Assembly: GCA_963580285.1 (NCBI GenBank)
Contig: OY757011.1
Span: 101,834,316 to 101,898,315 of the forward strand
Length of the DNA: 64,000 nt
Source of the DNA: Lucinisca nassula
Lineage: Eukaryota > Mollusca > Bivalvia > Lucinida > Lucinidae
Reading direction: 5' to 3'
In this document: positions 9,680-21,127 of the stretch, piece after piece
Layout: each line of letters begins with the position of its first letter
Numbering within the stretch: the stretch's first letter is position 1
The notes under the pieces: model-generated
Database searches by the model: none
What the model was told of the DNA's origin: nothing
The model's input: the letters and a program-made list of their open reading frames with translations, nothing else
Program-made: the position numbers and the translations under genes

Positions 9680-10165
9680 TAGGGCAGCTTTGGCTTTGGG
9701 ATTCCTTGGAAGTGGTTTGGCCTTTGTGCCTGGGTGGGTGTTGTGTGTGGAGCTTTGGTTCACCCTCGACTTGAGTGTGCATTTGGTGTCCCTGTGTTGA
9801 AACTCGGATACGGGTTGTGAGGGGAGGGTGTTGGGGGACTGCTGCTCGGTGGACCTGCCAGCAGTGGCGAGGTGGAGGTGGCGTTGGTGGGATGCTTGGC
9901 GGGCTGGAGTTGCCGTCCCTGAGGGCCCGTCATTGGCAGTCCTCTGACCTTCTGTTGGATACTCTTTTGGTGGGGATGGATGCTTGGCCCCTGCCGCAGC
10001 GGTGGCCCAATCGGCGGTAAACAGCTCTCGATATCATTGGTAACGGTCCTGTGGCAGTGCCCTGAGGGACTTGTTCTTTCCTGGGGCTGTTCCTCGGTGG
10101 GTGGGTTGGTCTTCCTTCTTCTGCGGTGAGTGCCAAGACCGCAGAGGATTGCAAAGCCCATACAG
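9680..10165. other. GC-rich unassigned block
   Basis: A G-rich stretch of nearly 500 bp in an otherwise AT-rich window. Frames of 81-133 codons are open on both strands, as expected from composition. The conceptual proteins are low-complexity (Pro/Ser/Arg or Trp/Gly-rich) and match no family known to me. Not called as a gene. Confidence 0.4.
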
Positions 10166-10344
10166 TGTAAGATTGAGACTCAGAGGTATGCATTTTAGGA
10201 TGTATACCTCTGTTATTCAGATTGTAAATAGTTTTAAGGACTTATCCAGTGACTTTTTTTTTTTAGTTATTAAAATTCTAAATGTAGCCAGTAGCCACCA
10301 ATGGCCAAATATGACTGACTCAGTATAAGAAAATACAGATAGAT

Positions 10345-10455
10345 AGACCTAATTAGCGGTTAACCAGTACTCAAGTTCGGCCGATTTCAGCTCTGGGTGG
10401 AAGCACCATGCACCCCAATCAATTTCTCCAAGCCCCGATGGGCGGTGACAACCTG
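10345..10455 (-). mobile_element. SINE-like family S3, fragment
   Basis: Matches the head of the S3 repeat on the minus strand (words AGCTCTG-GTGGAAGCA, CCAAGCCCCGATGGGCGG). No 3' part is present. Confidence 0.65.
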
Positions 10456-10687
10456 TAGCAGTATAGACTGTTTTACAGTCACTTCCATCATATGTTGAGT
10501 GCCAGACTCATCTCGTTTGACAATAGCTATAAGCCAACTAGGGTTCCTCTCTCAGGGTAGGTCTGAAGATTTTTCTCCTACATTTGATGCCCACTGCTGG
10601 CATGGCAGGCTTGGAGCCTGATGGGCTGGACAGTAACAGGAGCCTCTGCACTCTTTCAAAATTTGTATAAAAATTAAGCATGTATGC

Positions 10688-11009
10688 TTTTTTTGTTTGT
10701 TTGTTTGATTGATTGGAGTTTAACAGCCTGGTCAACAGTACTTAGGTCATTTTCGAGCCGATCAGTTTACCTATCCACGCTTTTCCTGGGTAGGCTTATA
10801 CATAAGCGGCTAACCAGTACAGTGCACATTCTTTTGCCAGAAACTGACAGCTGCCCTTCTTGAATCAGCGGAAGGGAGAGAATGACCATAGACAATATTT
10901 CATGACCAATCTCCACAAAAGAATGTTGCTGACCCTGGAAGGTATCGAACTCGCGTCCTCCTGATCACCAGTAAGACGCGCATCCGAATGAGCTACTGAG
11001 GCCGACTAT
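10688..11009 (-). mobile_element. tRNA-derived SINE, family S5, with TSD
   Basis: Minus strand: A box TAGCTCATTCGG and B box AGTTCGATACC, a body of about 230 bp and a 3' end reading TTAAACTCCAATCAATC plus a CAAA-rich tail. Flanked by the 11-bp duplication AGCATGTATGC (10677-10687 and 11010-11020). Other copies: 37466-37773 (+), 38228-38765 (-, interrupted) and 56681-56987 (-). Confidence 0.88.
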
Positions 11010-11197
11010 AGCATGTATGCAGTGTCTGTTTTATGAAGGGCGTTCATTTGATGTTGTCATTGGGGTTCTACAGGGCGTGTATGTACTCCAATTCACATTT
11101 CTTTTCCTTCATCCATTCAAAGTATTCTCCCTTGACAGAAAAACACTTTTCGTGGCTCGAAATCCATTCTGTAAAGGCAGAGAAGTAGGCCTTTTCA

Positions 11198-13430
11198 TTT
11201 TTAGCTCCCCTGAGTACGAAGTGCTCAAGGTGAGCTATTGTGATTGCTTTATGTCCGTCGTCCATCCATCTGTCCGTCAACAATTTCTTCAAATGGCATC
11301 TCCGAAACCACAGTGCCAATTTTAAAATAATTTCACAGGAATATTCCTTGGGTGACCCTCTACCAAAATTGCTAAAATGGTTCTGCTCCGCTGAACAAAC
11401 TGGCCGCCAGAGCTAAAAATATGAAAACCTTTAAAAGACATCTCCTCCTTGGCTAATGGTCCGATTTCCAAATAATTTCACAGGAATGTTCCTTGGCTGA
11501 CCCTCTACCAAATTGCTAAAATAGTTCTGCTCCGCTGAACAAATTGGCCGCCAGAGCTTAAAATAGAAAAAACTTAGAAAAACCTTTAAACAACATCACT
11601 TCCTAGGCTAATGGTCCGATTTCAAAATAATTTCATGGGAATATTTATTAGGTGACCTTCTACCAGATTGGTAAAATGGTTCCACTTTGCTGAACAAAAT
11701 GGCCACCAGAGCTGAAATAGAAAAAAACCTTTAAACCGCATCTCCTCCTAGGCTAATGGTCCGATTTCAAATTAATTTCACAGGAATGTTCCTTGGATGA
11801 CCCTCTACCAAAATTGCTAAAATGCTGCTGCTCCGCTGAACAAAACGGCCACCAGAGATAAAAATAGAAAAAAAACACCTTTAAACGGCATCTCCACCTA
11901 GGCTAAATTATCCGATTTCAAAATAATTTCACAGGAATGTTCCTTGGATGACCCTTTACCAAAATTGCTAAAATAGTTTCGCTCTGCTGAACAAAATGGT
12001 CACCAGAGGAAAAATAGAAAAACCTTAGAAAAACCTTTAAACAACATCTCCTCCAAGGCTAATGGTCCAATTTCAAAATAATTTCACACAAATATTTATT
12101 AGGTGACCCTCTACCAAAATTGCTAAAATGGTTCAGCTCCACTGAACAAAATGGCCACCAGAGCAAAAAAAAGAAAAAACTATTAAACAACATCTCCTCC
12201 TAGGCTAACAGTCTAATTTCAAAATAATTTCACAGGAATGTTCATTGGATGACCCTTTACAAAACTTGCTAAAATAGTTCCGCTTCACTCAACCAAATGG
12301 CTGCCACAGCTAAAAATAGAAAAACCTTAGAAAAACCTTTAAACGACATCTACTCCTAGGTTAATGGTCCAATTTGAAAATAGTTCCATGGGAATATTCA
12401 TTAGGTGACCCTGTACCAAAATTGCTTAAATGGTTCGGCTCTGCTGAACAAAATGGCTGCCAGAGCTAAAAATAGAGAAAAAAAAACTTTAAACGACATC
12501 TCCTGCTAGGCTAATGGTCAGATTTCAAAATAATTTCCCAAGAATGTTTCTAGGATGACCCTCTGCCAGAATTGCTAAAATGGTGCTGCTCCACTGAACA
12601 CCAGAGCTAAAGCTAAAAATAGAAAAAACCTTTAAACGACATCTCCTCCTAGGCTAATGGTCCGATTTCAAAATAATTTAACAGGAATATTCCTTGGGTG
12701 ACCCTCTACCAAAGTTGCTAAAATGGTTCAGCTCCACTGAACAAAATGGCCGCCAGAGCTAGAAATAGAAAAACCTTAACATGACATCTCCTCCTAGGCT
12801 AATGGTCCGATTTCAAAATAATTTCACAGGAATGTTCCTTGGATGACCCTCTACCAAAATTGCTAAAATAGTTCCGCTCCGCTGAACAAAATGGCCACCA
12901 GAGCTAAAAATAAAAAAACCTTTAAACAACATCTCCTCCTAGGCTATTGGTCAAATTTCAAAATAATTTCATGGGAATATTTATTAGGTGACCTTCTACC
13001 AGATTGGTAAAATGGTTCCACTTTGCTGAACAAAATGGCCACCAGAGCTAAAAATAGAAAAAAAACCTTTAAACGGCATTTCCTCCTAGGCTAATGGTCT
13101 GATTTCAAATTAATTTCACAGGAATGTTCTTTGGGTGACCCTCTACCAGAATTGCTTAAATGGTTCCACTCAGCTGAACAAACTAACCGCTAGAGCTAAA
13201 AATCGAAAACAAAACTTTAAACAACTTCTCCTAATGGTCCGATTTCAAAATTATTTCACAGGATTGCTCCTTGGGTAACCCTCTACCAAAACTGCTAAAA
13301 TGGTTCTGTTCCACTGTACAAAATGGCCAGCAGAGCCAAAAATAGAGTCAATGGCGCAATTTTAAACCCAATTCACAGAAATGCTTCTGTTTTATTTTTA
13401 TACCAAAAAAATTGATTAAACGGTATGGCT
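11198..13430 (+). mobile_element. Terminal-hairpin element (class T), about 13 units of 145-160 bp
   Basis: The left end reads TTTTTAGCTCCCCTGAG...CTCAAGGTGAGCT (inverted arms AGCTC-CC and GGTGAGCT), followed by GTCCGTCGTCCATCC. The core is about 13 tandem units carrying CATCTCCTCCTAGGCTAATG, TTTCAAAATAATTTCA, and a GCTGAACAAAATGGCC word, at about 11433, 11594, 11736, 11885, 12042, 12189, 12346, 12494, 12637, 12782, 12928, 13073 and 13217. No right palindrome is seen, so the copy is truncated near 13430. No protein frame. Confidence 0.75.
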
Positions 13431-13648
13431 CATCTTAGGTCTGTTCCATTGAAACATCCCATCTCAAAGTAGTATTATTGTACTGATGATTGAGGGGTGG
13501 TTTGGTGAGGCAAAGGTCACTTGTATTTTGCATCACTGGGGCGACCAACTGATATTGGCTTACAGTAGGGCAAGGCCCGCTGTCCTTGCAGCAGGTAAGG
13601 GTAGAGGGGGAGTGTTGTTGTTTCTTCTGTTTTAACACTTCCATACGT

Positions 13649-14128
13649 TTTTATACACCCGTTTGAAAAACGGTTGTATTATGTTATGCCCCTGGCGTCC
13701 GTCTGTCTGTCCGTCCGTTGGTAAACTTTTCGTTTCCGGATAACTCCTCCTACAGTTTACATCCAATCAAGCTCAAACTTCATACATAGTTAGACCATGA
13801 TGTGGGGCAGCGCATATTGTTTCGAGGTTACGGTCCACCAAATATTTATAGAGTTATGCCCCTTTGAATTGTTTTGTGAACTTTTCGTTTCCGGATAAAT
13901 CCTCCTACAGTTTACATCCGATGAAGCTCAAACTTCATCCATAGTTAGACCATGATGTGGGGCAATTGATATTGTTTCGAGGTTAAGGTCCACCAAATAA
14001 TAATAGAGTTATGCCCCTTTGAAATTTTTTGTAAACTTTTCATTTCCGGATAAATCCTCCTACAGTTTACATCCGATCAAGTTGAAACTTCATCCATAGT
14101 TAGACCAGGTTACGGTCCACCAAATATT
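13649..14128 (+). mobile_element. Class T element, ATACGCCC subfamily, truncated
   Basis: Left end ATACACCCGTTTGAAAAACG with a small hairpin CCGTTTGAAAAACGG, then GGTTGTATTATGTTATGCCC and CGTCCGTCTGTCTGTCC. About three units of roughly 150-165 bp follow, each starting AACTTTTC.TTTCCGGATA. It breaks off at about 14128 into another class T member. A more complete copy lies at 21128-22242. Confidence 0.78.
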
Positions 14129-14946
14129 AACCCATTCCCACTTGGGGACTTCGTGAATTTTGCTGAGCAACTTTATGTAGCCATTTTTTCATAATGAATG
14201 GTCTGTTTTCTATCAAACTCGGCAGGAATGTTCACTGGGCAGTAGCCTTTCAAATGGAACCTTTTCAGGCTATATCATTGTTGCCATGGAAATAAGGGGG
14301 CATCTCAAAGTTGTCAAAATTTTTGACTGAATCTTAATCTTCACACTGCTGTCAAGGCAACAATTAAGAGGTTTGGTACTTGCCATTTTCACTGTCTGCA
14401 GCATGTTTTGCCAGCGTCTGCCAGTCATGCCCCTGGGGTCCAAATTGGCCAAATCCTGTGGCTCCTTAACTCCAATAAACTTATAATGGAAAAAAGCTTC
14501 AAAATCTTCTTTTCTGAAACCTTGAAGTACAGACCTTAGATATTTAGTATATAGCAAAATAAAATGATCTCCTACATAAATCCTGCCAACCATGCCCTCT
14601 GGGACAAAATTGGCCATGCCCCAGGGCTCATTAGCACCTATAGACTTATTCTGGAGTGAGTGAGTGTTTGAGTTTTACGTCTTACCAACAGCAAAGGTCA
14701 TACGGAGACGGGACCTCGGTTTACAGACACATTTGAAAGTCTGGAGAAGCCCGGGATCCATCCTGTGACCCCTGGTTTACAAGGCGAGTAGCATAACCAC
14801 TTCACCACTTATCAAAAATCTTCTTCTCCGAAGCCATAAGGCTGTGAGCTTAGATATTTAGTATGTAGCAATGTCAAGTGGTCTCCTACACTAATGATTT
14901 TCTGGTACACAGGTGAGCGATATAGGGCCATTGGGCCCTTTTGTTC
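14129..14946 (+). mobile_element. Class T element, 3' part, split by a SINE
   Basis: Two units of the CTGAAACC-GTACAGACCTTAGATA type are followed by the right end CAGGTGAGCGATATAGGGCC and the palindrome GGGCCATTGGGCCC. A SINE (14652-14815) interrupts the last unit. Closest relative in the window: 18674-21088. Confidence 0.75.
14652..14815 (-). mobile_element. tRNA-derived SINE, family S6
   Basis: Reverse-strand relative of the copy at 25197-25364, with the same B-box region and a 3' end GACGTAAAACTCAAACACTC. As written it starts with the tail GAGTGAGTGAGTG. Only a weak 6-bp flanking match (ACTTAT) is visible. Confidence 0.75.
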
Positions 14947-15140
14947 TATATCATCTATACATTTTTGTTTGGATATAACACAGTTATGGAAAAACACGGT
15001 TTCAAGATGGATCCCAAAAATGTATAGATCATATGGAAAAATGACCATAAATGGTCATTTTTGTATATCATCTATACATTTTTGTTTGGATAAAACACAG
15101 ATGTTTAACTAACACAGTTTCTGCTTTGGACCCCATGAAC
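14946..15140. mobile_element. Foldback MITE, ATAACACGG family F3, degraded
   Basis: Central palindrome GACCATAAATGGTC within TCTATACATTTTTGTTTGGA-type arms. Better copies at 38876-39085 and 63397-63613 show CACCACAACC ends and, for the last, TA flanks. Confidence 0.7.
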
Positions 15141-15361
15141 AGTCTTATAAAGAAGTTGTGTGGTAAAGCATCATGCCTGTCAGTATAGCAAATGTATACA
15201 TGTATCAGGATACATTTGATCAAAGCTAACGAAGGCTTTAGTTAACGTAACATAAAAACGGATTTTGTAAGACAAATACACTGATAGTCTTACTCGAAAA
15301 ATCTGAGTAATCCTGAATTGATATTGCACTGCTAGCTAGATTGAACATTTTTGCTACTTAC

Positions 15362-15540
15362 ATGTATTCACCTTATTTACATTATCTGCTGGTTCCTAGT
15401 CTGAAGGTTATCAGAGTTGGAAAAACAGGTAACCAGACCCCCCTGACCTTTCAAGGTCAGGGGGGTCTGGTTACCTGTTTTTCCAATATTGACAATGTGC
15501 AAGCTGGGAGTCAGCAAATAATGCAAATATGGGGAATGAG
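15362..15540. mobile_element. Foldback element, family F1, second copy
   Basis: Inverted-orientation copy of 4836-5004, with the same central GGTCAGGGGGGTCTGGTTAC hairpin and arms such as TCTGCTGGTTCCTAGTCTGA. The two copies differ by scattered substitutions. Confidence 0.78.
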
Positions 15541-15679
15541 TTTGTTTTGAACAGAGGGGCCTAAAATTAGATAATTATCACCCATACGTCACAGTTCACC
15601 AGTATTCAGTTGCTCAAAGTTGTTATTATACATCGTCAGGAATTTTGCCACTAATGGGTTTGTTAAGCTAATGATACTT

Positions 15680-15912
15680 TGAATATTAACCCATAAATTG
15701 CCAATCATGAAAATTGTCGTCTGCTTTGCTGTATGCCGGTTACCTTAAAAGTAATTTTTTGCAAACAGTGTGGACCCAGATCCAGTCTGATCTTGGTCCA
15801 CACTGTTTGCCTGTATGCAAAAATATTTTTAAAAAGCTTGCCAAAAATCGAGCAGACAACATTAGCAGACCACATTTTCAGATGTAGTTTTTCTCAGCGT
15901 TTTAAGGGTTAA
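15680..15912. mobile_element. MITE, family M3 with GTGTGGACC hairpin
   Basis: Ends are TTAACCC-like (AACCCATAAATTGCCAATCA left, AAGGGTTAA right). The centre CAGTGTGGACCCAGATC pairs with GATCTTGGTCCACACTG. Relatives: 23345-23596, 45640-45850 and 49496-49740; all share the GTCGTCTGC and CCGGTTACCTTAAAA words. Confidence 0.75.
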
Positions 15913-15919
15913 ATAAGTA

Positions 15920-16296
15920 CAGTCAACCCTCTTTATACCGACATTCGTTATAACGGCAAAACCCGTTATAATGACAATTTCAATGGAATGAATTCTTAGC
16001 TCACGTCTTAGCATCGATTCCGAGCGGTGTGGGCTTCCCTCGGGTTGGAAATGCCCAAATCGAATCCATAGTCATGAAAGATTCTTGTAAGTTAATGCTA
16101 CAAGAAACAACTGCTATAGATATTTGTTAGAATCGATTCTAACAAATTTCTGTAACATTTGTTTCTTGGAGTAATGATGTGGAAAAGACCTTTAATAACC
16201 TAGCATGCTCCTAACTGGGCTTCTTTATAACGACAAATTCATTATAACGGCACAATAATAGGGAACAAATACTGCCGTTATAACGCGGGTCCTCTG
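15920..16296. mobile_element. pogo/Tigger-like MITE, 377 bp, TA target
   Basis: Ends CAGTCAACCCTCTTTATACC and, inverted, CAGAGGACCCGCGTTATAAC; inner words GTTATAACGGCA on both sides. TA dinucleotides flank it (15918-15919, 16297-16298). TA duplication with CAG-type ends is typical of Tc1/mariner-pogo elements. No transposase. It lies about 80 bp before a coding exon of the SLC35D gene. Confidence 0.82.
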
Positions 16297-16374
16297 TATC
16301 ACCAATATGTCACAGTTCACGAGTATTCATTTGCTCAAAATTATTATTATACATTGTTTTATGTTTTCTTTCAG

Positions 16375-16535
16375 GAATTTTATTTGAGAAAGAGAAAAGG
16401 AAAAGAAAGAAAGGACATCTACATTCAAGGTTTTCAGGTCCCAAGGATAACAGCTTCTACACAGGACAGAAGAAGAATCCAAATTTGTCTAGAACAGAAT
16501 TTGATCTGGGACAAATTAACCGAAAGCTCTCTGAA
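16375..16535 (+). other. 5' part of SLC35D exon upstream of the likely start
   Basis: A 3' splice site TTTTCTTTCAG ends at 16374. The exon sequence from 16375 is open in the coding frame all the way to the ATG at 16536 and would encode a very basic segment (KEKRKRKKGH). It could be 5' UTR or an N-terminal extension fed by an exon upstream. Related SLC35 proteins usually begin near the ATG at 16536, which I prefer. Confidence 0.6.
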
Positions 16536-17001
16536 ATGGACCCTGAAGCAGAAAACCATCCTCTTTTGAATAAGATTGGTTCAAATCTTGCTTCGTGTTT
16601 TGCTGCAGTGTTGTATGGGGCTTGTTCAGTATCCATTGCGTTTGTAAACAAATTCTTGATGACGACACTGGAATTTGATTACCCTGTATTCATCATGATC
16701 ATACAGATGCTGTTTACGATAATTGTGCTGGAAATATTAAGCTGGTTCAAAGTGATTGAGATGCCAAAGTACACTCTAGAAAGGGGCAGGATGTTTGCAT
16801 GGCCAGCAGTATTTTATGGCCTGAACTCAGTTTTGGCTCTGAGTGCTCTGAGTCACATGAATATAGCATTGTACGGAGTGTTGAAAAGGTGTGTTCCCAT
16901 GGTAACCATGGTGTTATCTGTGATTCTCCTCAAAAAGGGCTGGCCGTCCATACAGACGATAGGATCTGTGATATTTTTGACTATAGGCTGCATTATAGCA
17001 G
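16536..17001 (+). CDS. SLC35D-family nucleotide-sugar transporter, N-terminal half (exon)
   Basis: Encodes residues 1-155 and the first base of codon 156. The protein is a multi-pass membrane carrier that, by family, exchanges nucleotide sugars for nucleotide monophosphate across Golgi or ER membranes. Hydrophobic segments are visible at about 15-37 (CFAAVLYGACSVSIAFVNKF), 45-65, 85-105, 108-125 and 132-155. The motif LKRCVPMVTM matches the corresponding stretch of SLC35D3-like proteins. The donor site is G|GTATGA after 17001, and the frame joins exactly to the acceptor at 23618. Total predicted length is 352 residues, normal for the family. The exact member (D1, D2 or D3) and substrate are not decided; D3 looks closest. 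Confidence 0.88.
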
Positions 17002-17011
17002 GTATGATGTT

Positions 17012-17241
17012 TAACCCTTTTTGTACCAAATGAAACCTTCCTCCTTATACGTATATAGCAGGAATCCATTTCAAAATTTAGGGGTGCCAGGTTGTGTTTT
17101 CTTCTAAATGGATTTGGAAAACGGCTGAACTTTCTGCAAACAGTGGAGGCCCTGATCAGATGCCGCGTTCTGCGGCGTCTGATCTGGGCCTGCACTGTTT
17201 GCCAAGTACCCCTTTAAGGGGTTTCCGGTACTAAATGGGTT
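17012..17241. mobile_element. MITE, family M1 (TTAACCC ends, GATCAGATGCC hairpin)
   Basis: Left TTAACCCTTTTTGTACC, right inverted TTAACCCATTTAGTACC. Inner hairpin: CCCTGATCAGATGCCGC against GCGGCGTCTGATCTGGG, ending in GCACTGTTTGCC. Copies: 48837-49067, 59109-59380 and 59580-59774, with a partial at 48714-48825. Confidence 0.82.
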
Positions 17242-17399
17242 AATTGTTATTATTTTGTACAGTTTTCTTTTATATTTTCTGTTCTGACAACTTACCGATA
17301 TATATATATTCTATAAATGAGACAAACATTGTGATTTCAAATTAGAGCAAGTTGATGGCGCACCATCGCATATCCCCGCACTGTGAAAATCATGTCTCA

Positions 17400-17803
17400 A
17401 TAAAAAGGACCCAAAATTCTTCTTTTTGACCTTTGGTGACCCCAAAACATGCCCCTGAGACAAAAGTTTTGCATTTCTGTCTTCTATTCATTACCTTTCA
17501 TTTGATATGCAACATGACTTTGTTCGTACAAAATGGATTTTTGACCCCTGGGCCACCCATGGCCTCACCCCAGGGAGGAAGGGTGTGTGTGGGGGGTGGG
17601 GGGTGGCACATCGAAATTCCAAATATGTTCCACAAGTTCTTATCCATAGGGCTATTAACATCAACAGTTTCAAGATTCTAGCTCAAAAAGCCTAGATTTT
17701 TGACCGCTTGAATTGGGTCATGTCCCACACCCCATCCTTGGGGGTGAGGGCCACATCAAAATTCCAAATACTTTCCTCCAGTCCTCATCCAAAAGGCTAT
17801 TAC
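17400..17803 (+). repeat. Decayed tandem repeat, about 185-190-bp unit
   Basis: Two to three units with words CAAAATTCTTCTTTTTGACC, CACATC.AAATTCCAAATA and AGTTTCAAGATT.TAGCTCAAAAAG. The array resumes after the inserted element at 18609-18672 and again near 21089-21127 (ATGCCCCTGGGGCATTTG), so it has been split by two later insertions. The G-rich ORFs here are accidental. Confidence 0.65.
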
Positions 17804-18608
17804 CAGGGGTGTGGAAATACCAATTTTTTTCACTTGTCCACGGACAAGTCAGACCAAAAATTCAACTTGTCCGCAGATTTTTTCACTTGTCCGGATTTTC
17901 AAAATAAACTCCACATTTAACTTCCCATATTCTTTATTTTGGTCATCTCGTTTCTTTGGTTCAGTTGCGCTAGTTCTGACAACGAATTTATCCATGTTTC
18001 CCGCAAAGTGTCAAAATCGTTTACGTCTCCGGTTCCTATATGCCTAGTTACCGTGTGTAATTTCGCGGTTGGTTGAAACAGCGAAATACCCCAAGCTACC
18101 TAGCCTCAATAAAACGTAGTTTTTACGTTTATGAATGCCAACGGTTATAAAAATTAGATATAAAAAAGAAATTAATTGTAATTAACAATTTCATGTCAGT
18201 AACGCTCACGGATGCACATAAACAAAAAAAATATTGCTTTGGAAAGTTTTTGGTGTTGGGGGTGTTTTAGGGTGGTAGCGCTGTTTCAGCCGACCGCAAA
18301 ATCACGCGAGTTTGACCTCAAAAGTGTTGACCAATCAGAAGACACATAACAATGCTAAATTTAGACGCGAAAGTTCGATGGTTTTTCCGAAAGATATTTG
18401 TGCAACAAAACATTTGCGAGCTACCATTTATCAATTAAAACGGAATTTATCGGCGAATTTCTCTCCATGATATTGAAACCTCGGCATTACTGAAAATTTC
18501 GGCCGAAATTTCTACTTGACCACGGACGAGCGAACTGAAAAAACGTGCTTGTCCGCCGGCAAAAAGTCCAGAGTCGGACAAGTCGGACGTAGGATTTCCA
18601 CACCCCTG
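17804..18608. mobile_element. DNA transposon relic, CAGGGGTGTGG ends, 805 bp
   Basis: Inverted ends CAGGGGTGTGGAAATACC and CAGGGGTGTGGAAATCC. Sub-terminal regions repeat CTTGTCC.CGGACAAG words on both sides in inverted orientation. Flanking sequence ATTAC is present on both sides (17799-17803 and 18609-18613). CAGGGGTG ends are common in hAT elements, but those leave 8-bp duplications; here I can only support 5 bp. No transposase frame. Confidence 0.75.
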
Positions 18609-18673
18609 ATTACCTATGATAGTTTCAAGATTTTAGCTCAAAAAGCAAAAAAAAAAAGGACATAAAATCCGTC

Positions 18674-21088
18674 TTTTTAGCTCACCTGTCACGTAGTGAC
18701 AAGGTGAGCTTTTGTGATCACTTTTTGTCCGTCGTCGGTCGTGCGTGCGTGTGTCCGTGCGTGCGTCCGTAAACAATTTCAAATATCTATATCTCTAATA
18801 CCCCATGGTCAATCTTGATCAAATTTCATGAGAAGCATCATCAGGTAGGGGGAAAGGCTGTATAAGGTTTTTGGGCTGATCAGATTGAAATTCTGGTTGC
18901 CATGGCAACATATAGCTTCCATAGACTTACAATGGGAAAAAATTAAAATATCTTCTTCTCTGAAACCACAGGGCCCAGAGCTTAGATATTTAGCTTGTAA
19001 CAATGTCAAGTGGTCACCTACATAAATTCTGCCAATCATGCCCCTGGGGTCCAAATTGGCCACACCCTGGGACCCCTTAACTCCTATAGACTCATAATGG
19101 AAAAAAAAAGCTTAAAAAATCTTCTTCTCTGAAACCACAGGGCCCAGAGCTTAGATATTTAGCATGTAGCAACGGCAAGTGGTCACCTACATAATTCCTG
19201 CCAATCATGCCCCTGGGTTCTAAATGGGCCACGCCCCGGGGCCCCTTCGCTCCCATAGACTCACAATGGAAAAAAGTTTCAAAAATCTTCTTCTCTGAAA
19301 CCACAGGGCCCAGAGCTTAGGTATTTTGCATGTAGCAACGGCAAGTGGTCACCTACATTATTCGATCCTGCCAATCATGCCCCTGTGGTCCAAATTGGCC
19401 ACACCCTTGGGGCCCTTAGCTCCCATAGACTCATATTGGAAAAAAAAACCTTCCAAAAATCTTCTTCTCTGAAACCACAGGGCCCAGAGCTTAGATATTT
19501 AGCATGTAGCAACTTCAAGTGGTCACCTACATAATTCCTGCCGATCATGCCCCTGGGTTCCAAATGGGCCAAGCCCCGGGACCCCTTCGCTCCCATAGAC
19601 TCATAATGGAAAAAAAGTTAAAAAAAATCTTCTTCTCTGAAACCACAGGGCCCAGAGCTTAGGTATTTTGCATGTAGCAACGGCAAGTGGTCACCTAAAT
19701 AATTCCTGCCAATCATGCCCCTGGGGTCCAAAATGGCCACCTCCCGGCGGCCCTTAGCTCCCATAGACTCATAATGGAAAAAAAAAGTTTCAAAAGTCTT
19801 CTTCTCTGAAACCACAGGGCCCAGAGCTAAGATATTTAGCATGTAGCAATGGCAAGTGGTCACCTACATAATTCTTGCCAATCATGCCCCTGGGTTCCAA
19901 ACGAGCCACGCCCCGGGGCCCCTTAGCTCCTATAGGCTCATAATGGGAAAAAGCTTCAAAAAGCTTCTTCTCTGAAACCACAGGGCCCAGAACTGAGATA
20001 TTTAGAATGTAGCAACGGCAAGTGGTCACCTACATAAATCCTGCCCCTGGGGTCCAAATGGGCCACGCCCCAGGGCCCCTTAGCTCCCATAGACTCATAA
20101 TGGAAAAAAAGCTTCAAAAATCTTCTTTTCTGAAACCACAGGGCCCAGAGCTTAGATATTTAGCATGTAGCAACAGCAATTGGTCACCTACATAATTCCT
20201 GCCAATCATGCCCCTGGGTTCCAAATGGGCCACTCCCCAGGGCCCCTTTGCTCCCATAGACTCATAATGGAAAAAAAGCTTCAAAAAATCTTCTTCTCTG
20301 AAACCACAGGGCCCAGAGCTTAGATATTTAGCACGTAGCAATGGCAAGTGGTCACCTACATAATTCCTGCCAATCATGCCCCTGGGGTCCAAACGGGCCA
20401 CGCCCAGGGGCCCCTTAGCTCCTTTAGACTCATAATGGAAAAAAGCTTAAAAAATCTTCTTCTCTGATACCACAGGGCCCAGAGCTTAGATATTTAGCAT
20501 GTAGCAATGGCAAGTGGTCACCTACATAAATCCTGCCAATCATGGCCCTGGGGTCCAAATGGGCCACGCTCCGGGGCCCCTTATCTCCCATAGCCTCATA
20601 ATGGAAAAAAGCTTAAAAAATCTTCTTCTCTGAAACCACAGGGCCCAGAGCTTACATATTTAGCATGTAGCAACGGCAAGTGGTCACCTACATAATTCAT
20701 GCCAATCATGCCCCTGGGGTCCAAATGGGCCACACCCCGGGGTCCCTTAGCTCCCAAAGACTCATAATGGAAAAAAAGTTTCAAAAATCTTCTTCTCTGA
20801 AACCACAGGGCCCAGAGCTTAGATATTTAGCATGTAGCAACAGCAAGTAGTCCCCTACATAATTCCTGCCAATCATGCCCCTTGGTTTCAAATAGGCCAC
20901 ACCATGGGGCCCCTTTGCTCCCATAGACTCATAATGGAAAAAGCTTAAAAAATCTTCTTCTCTGAAACCACAGGGCCAAGAGCTTAGATATTTAGCGACG
21001 GCAAGTGGTCACCTACATAATTCCTGCCAATCATTCCCCTGGGGTCCAAACAGGTGAGCGATATAGGGCCATTGGGCCCTCTTGTTTT
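18674..21088 (+). mobile_element. Class T element, complete, about 13 units of about 165 bp
   Basis: Left end TTTTTAGCTCACCTGTCACG with arms AGCTCACC and GGTGAGCT around a CACGTAGTG palindrome, then GATCACTTTTTGTCCGTCGT. The core units carry CTTCTTCTCTGAAACCACAG, GGCCCAGAGCTTAGATATTT and GTGGTCACCTACATAATTCC. The right end is CAGGTGAGCGATATAGGGCC, then the palindrome GGGCCATTGGGCCC and CTTGTTTT. Left GCTCACCTG and right CAGGTGAGC are reverse complements. The short minus-strand frames in the units are not genes. Confidence 0.85.
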
Positions 21089-21127
21089 ACTACTGATGAC
21101 CCCCAGACATGCCCCTGGGGCATTTGT

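Noticed and set aside
9760..10161. 133-codon minus-strand frame, Pro/Ser-rich, in GC-rich DNA
   Set aside because: Overlapped by open frames on the opposite strand and in other frames, low complexity, no recognisable domain; the open frames follow from base composition.
17804..18608. Assignment to hAT on the basis of CAGGGGTG ends
   Set aside because: Only ATTAC (5 bp) is supported as a flanking duplication, not 8 bp, so I left the superfamily open.
18809..20784. Series of minus-strand frames with repeated GMIGRNYVGDHLPLLHAKYL text
   Set aside because: These are translations of the 165-bp class T units in reverse. Each is 60-95 codons and ends with the unit; the repeats also drift in frame.
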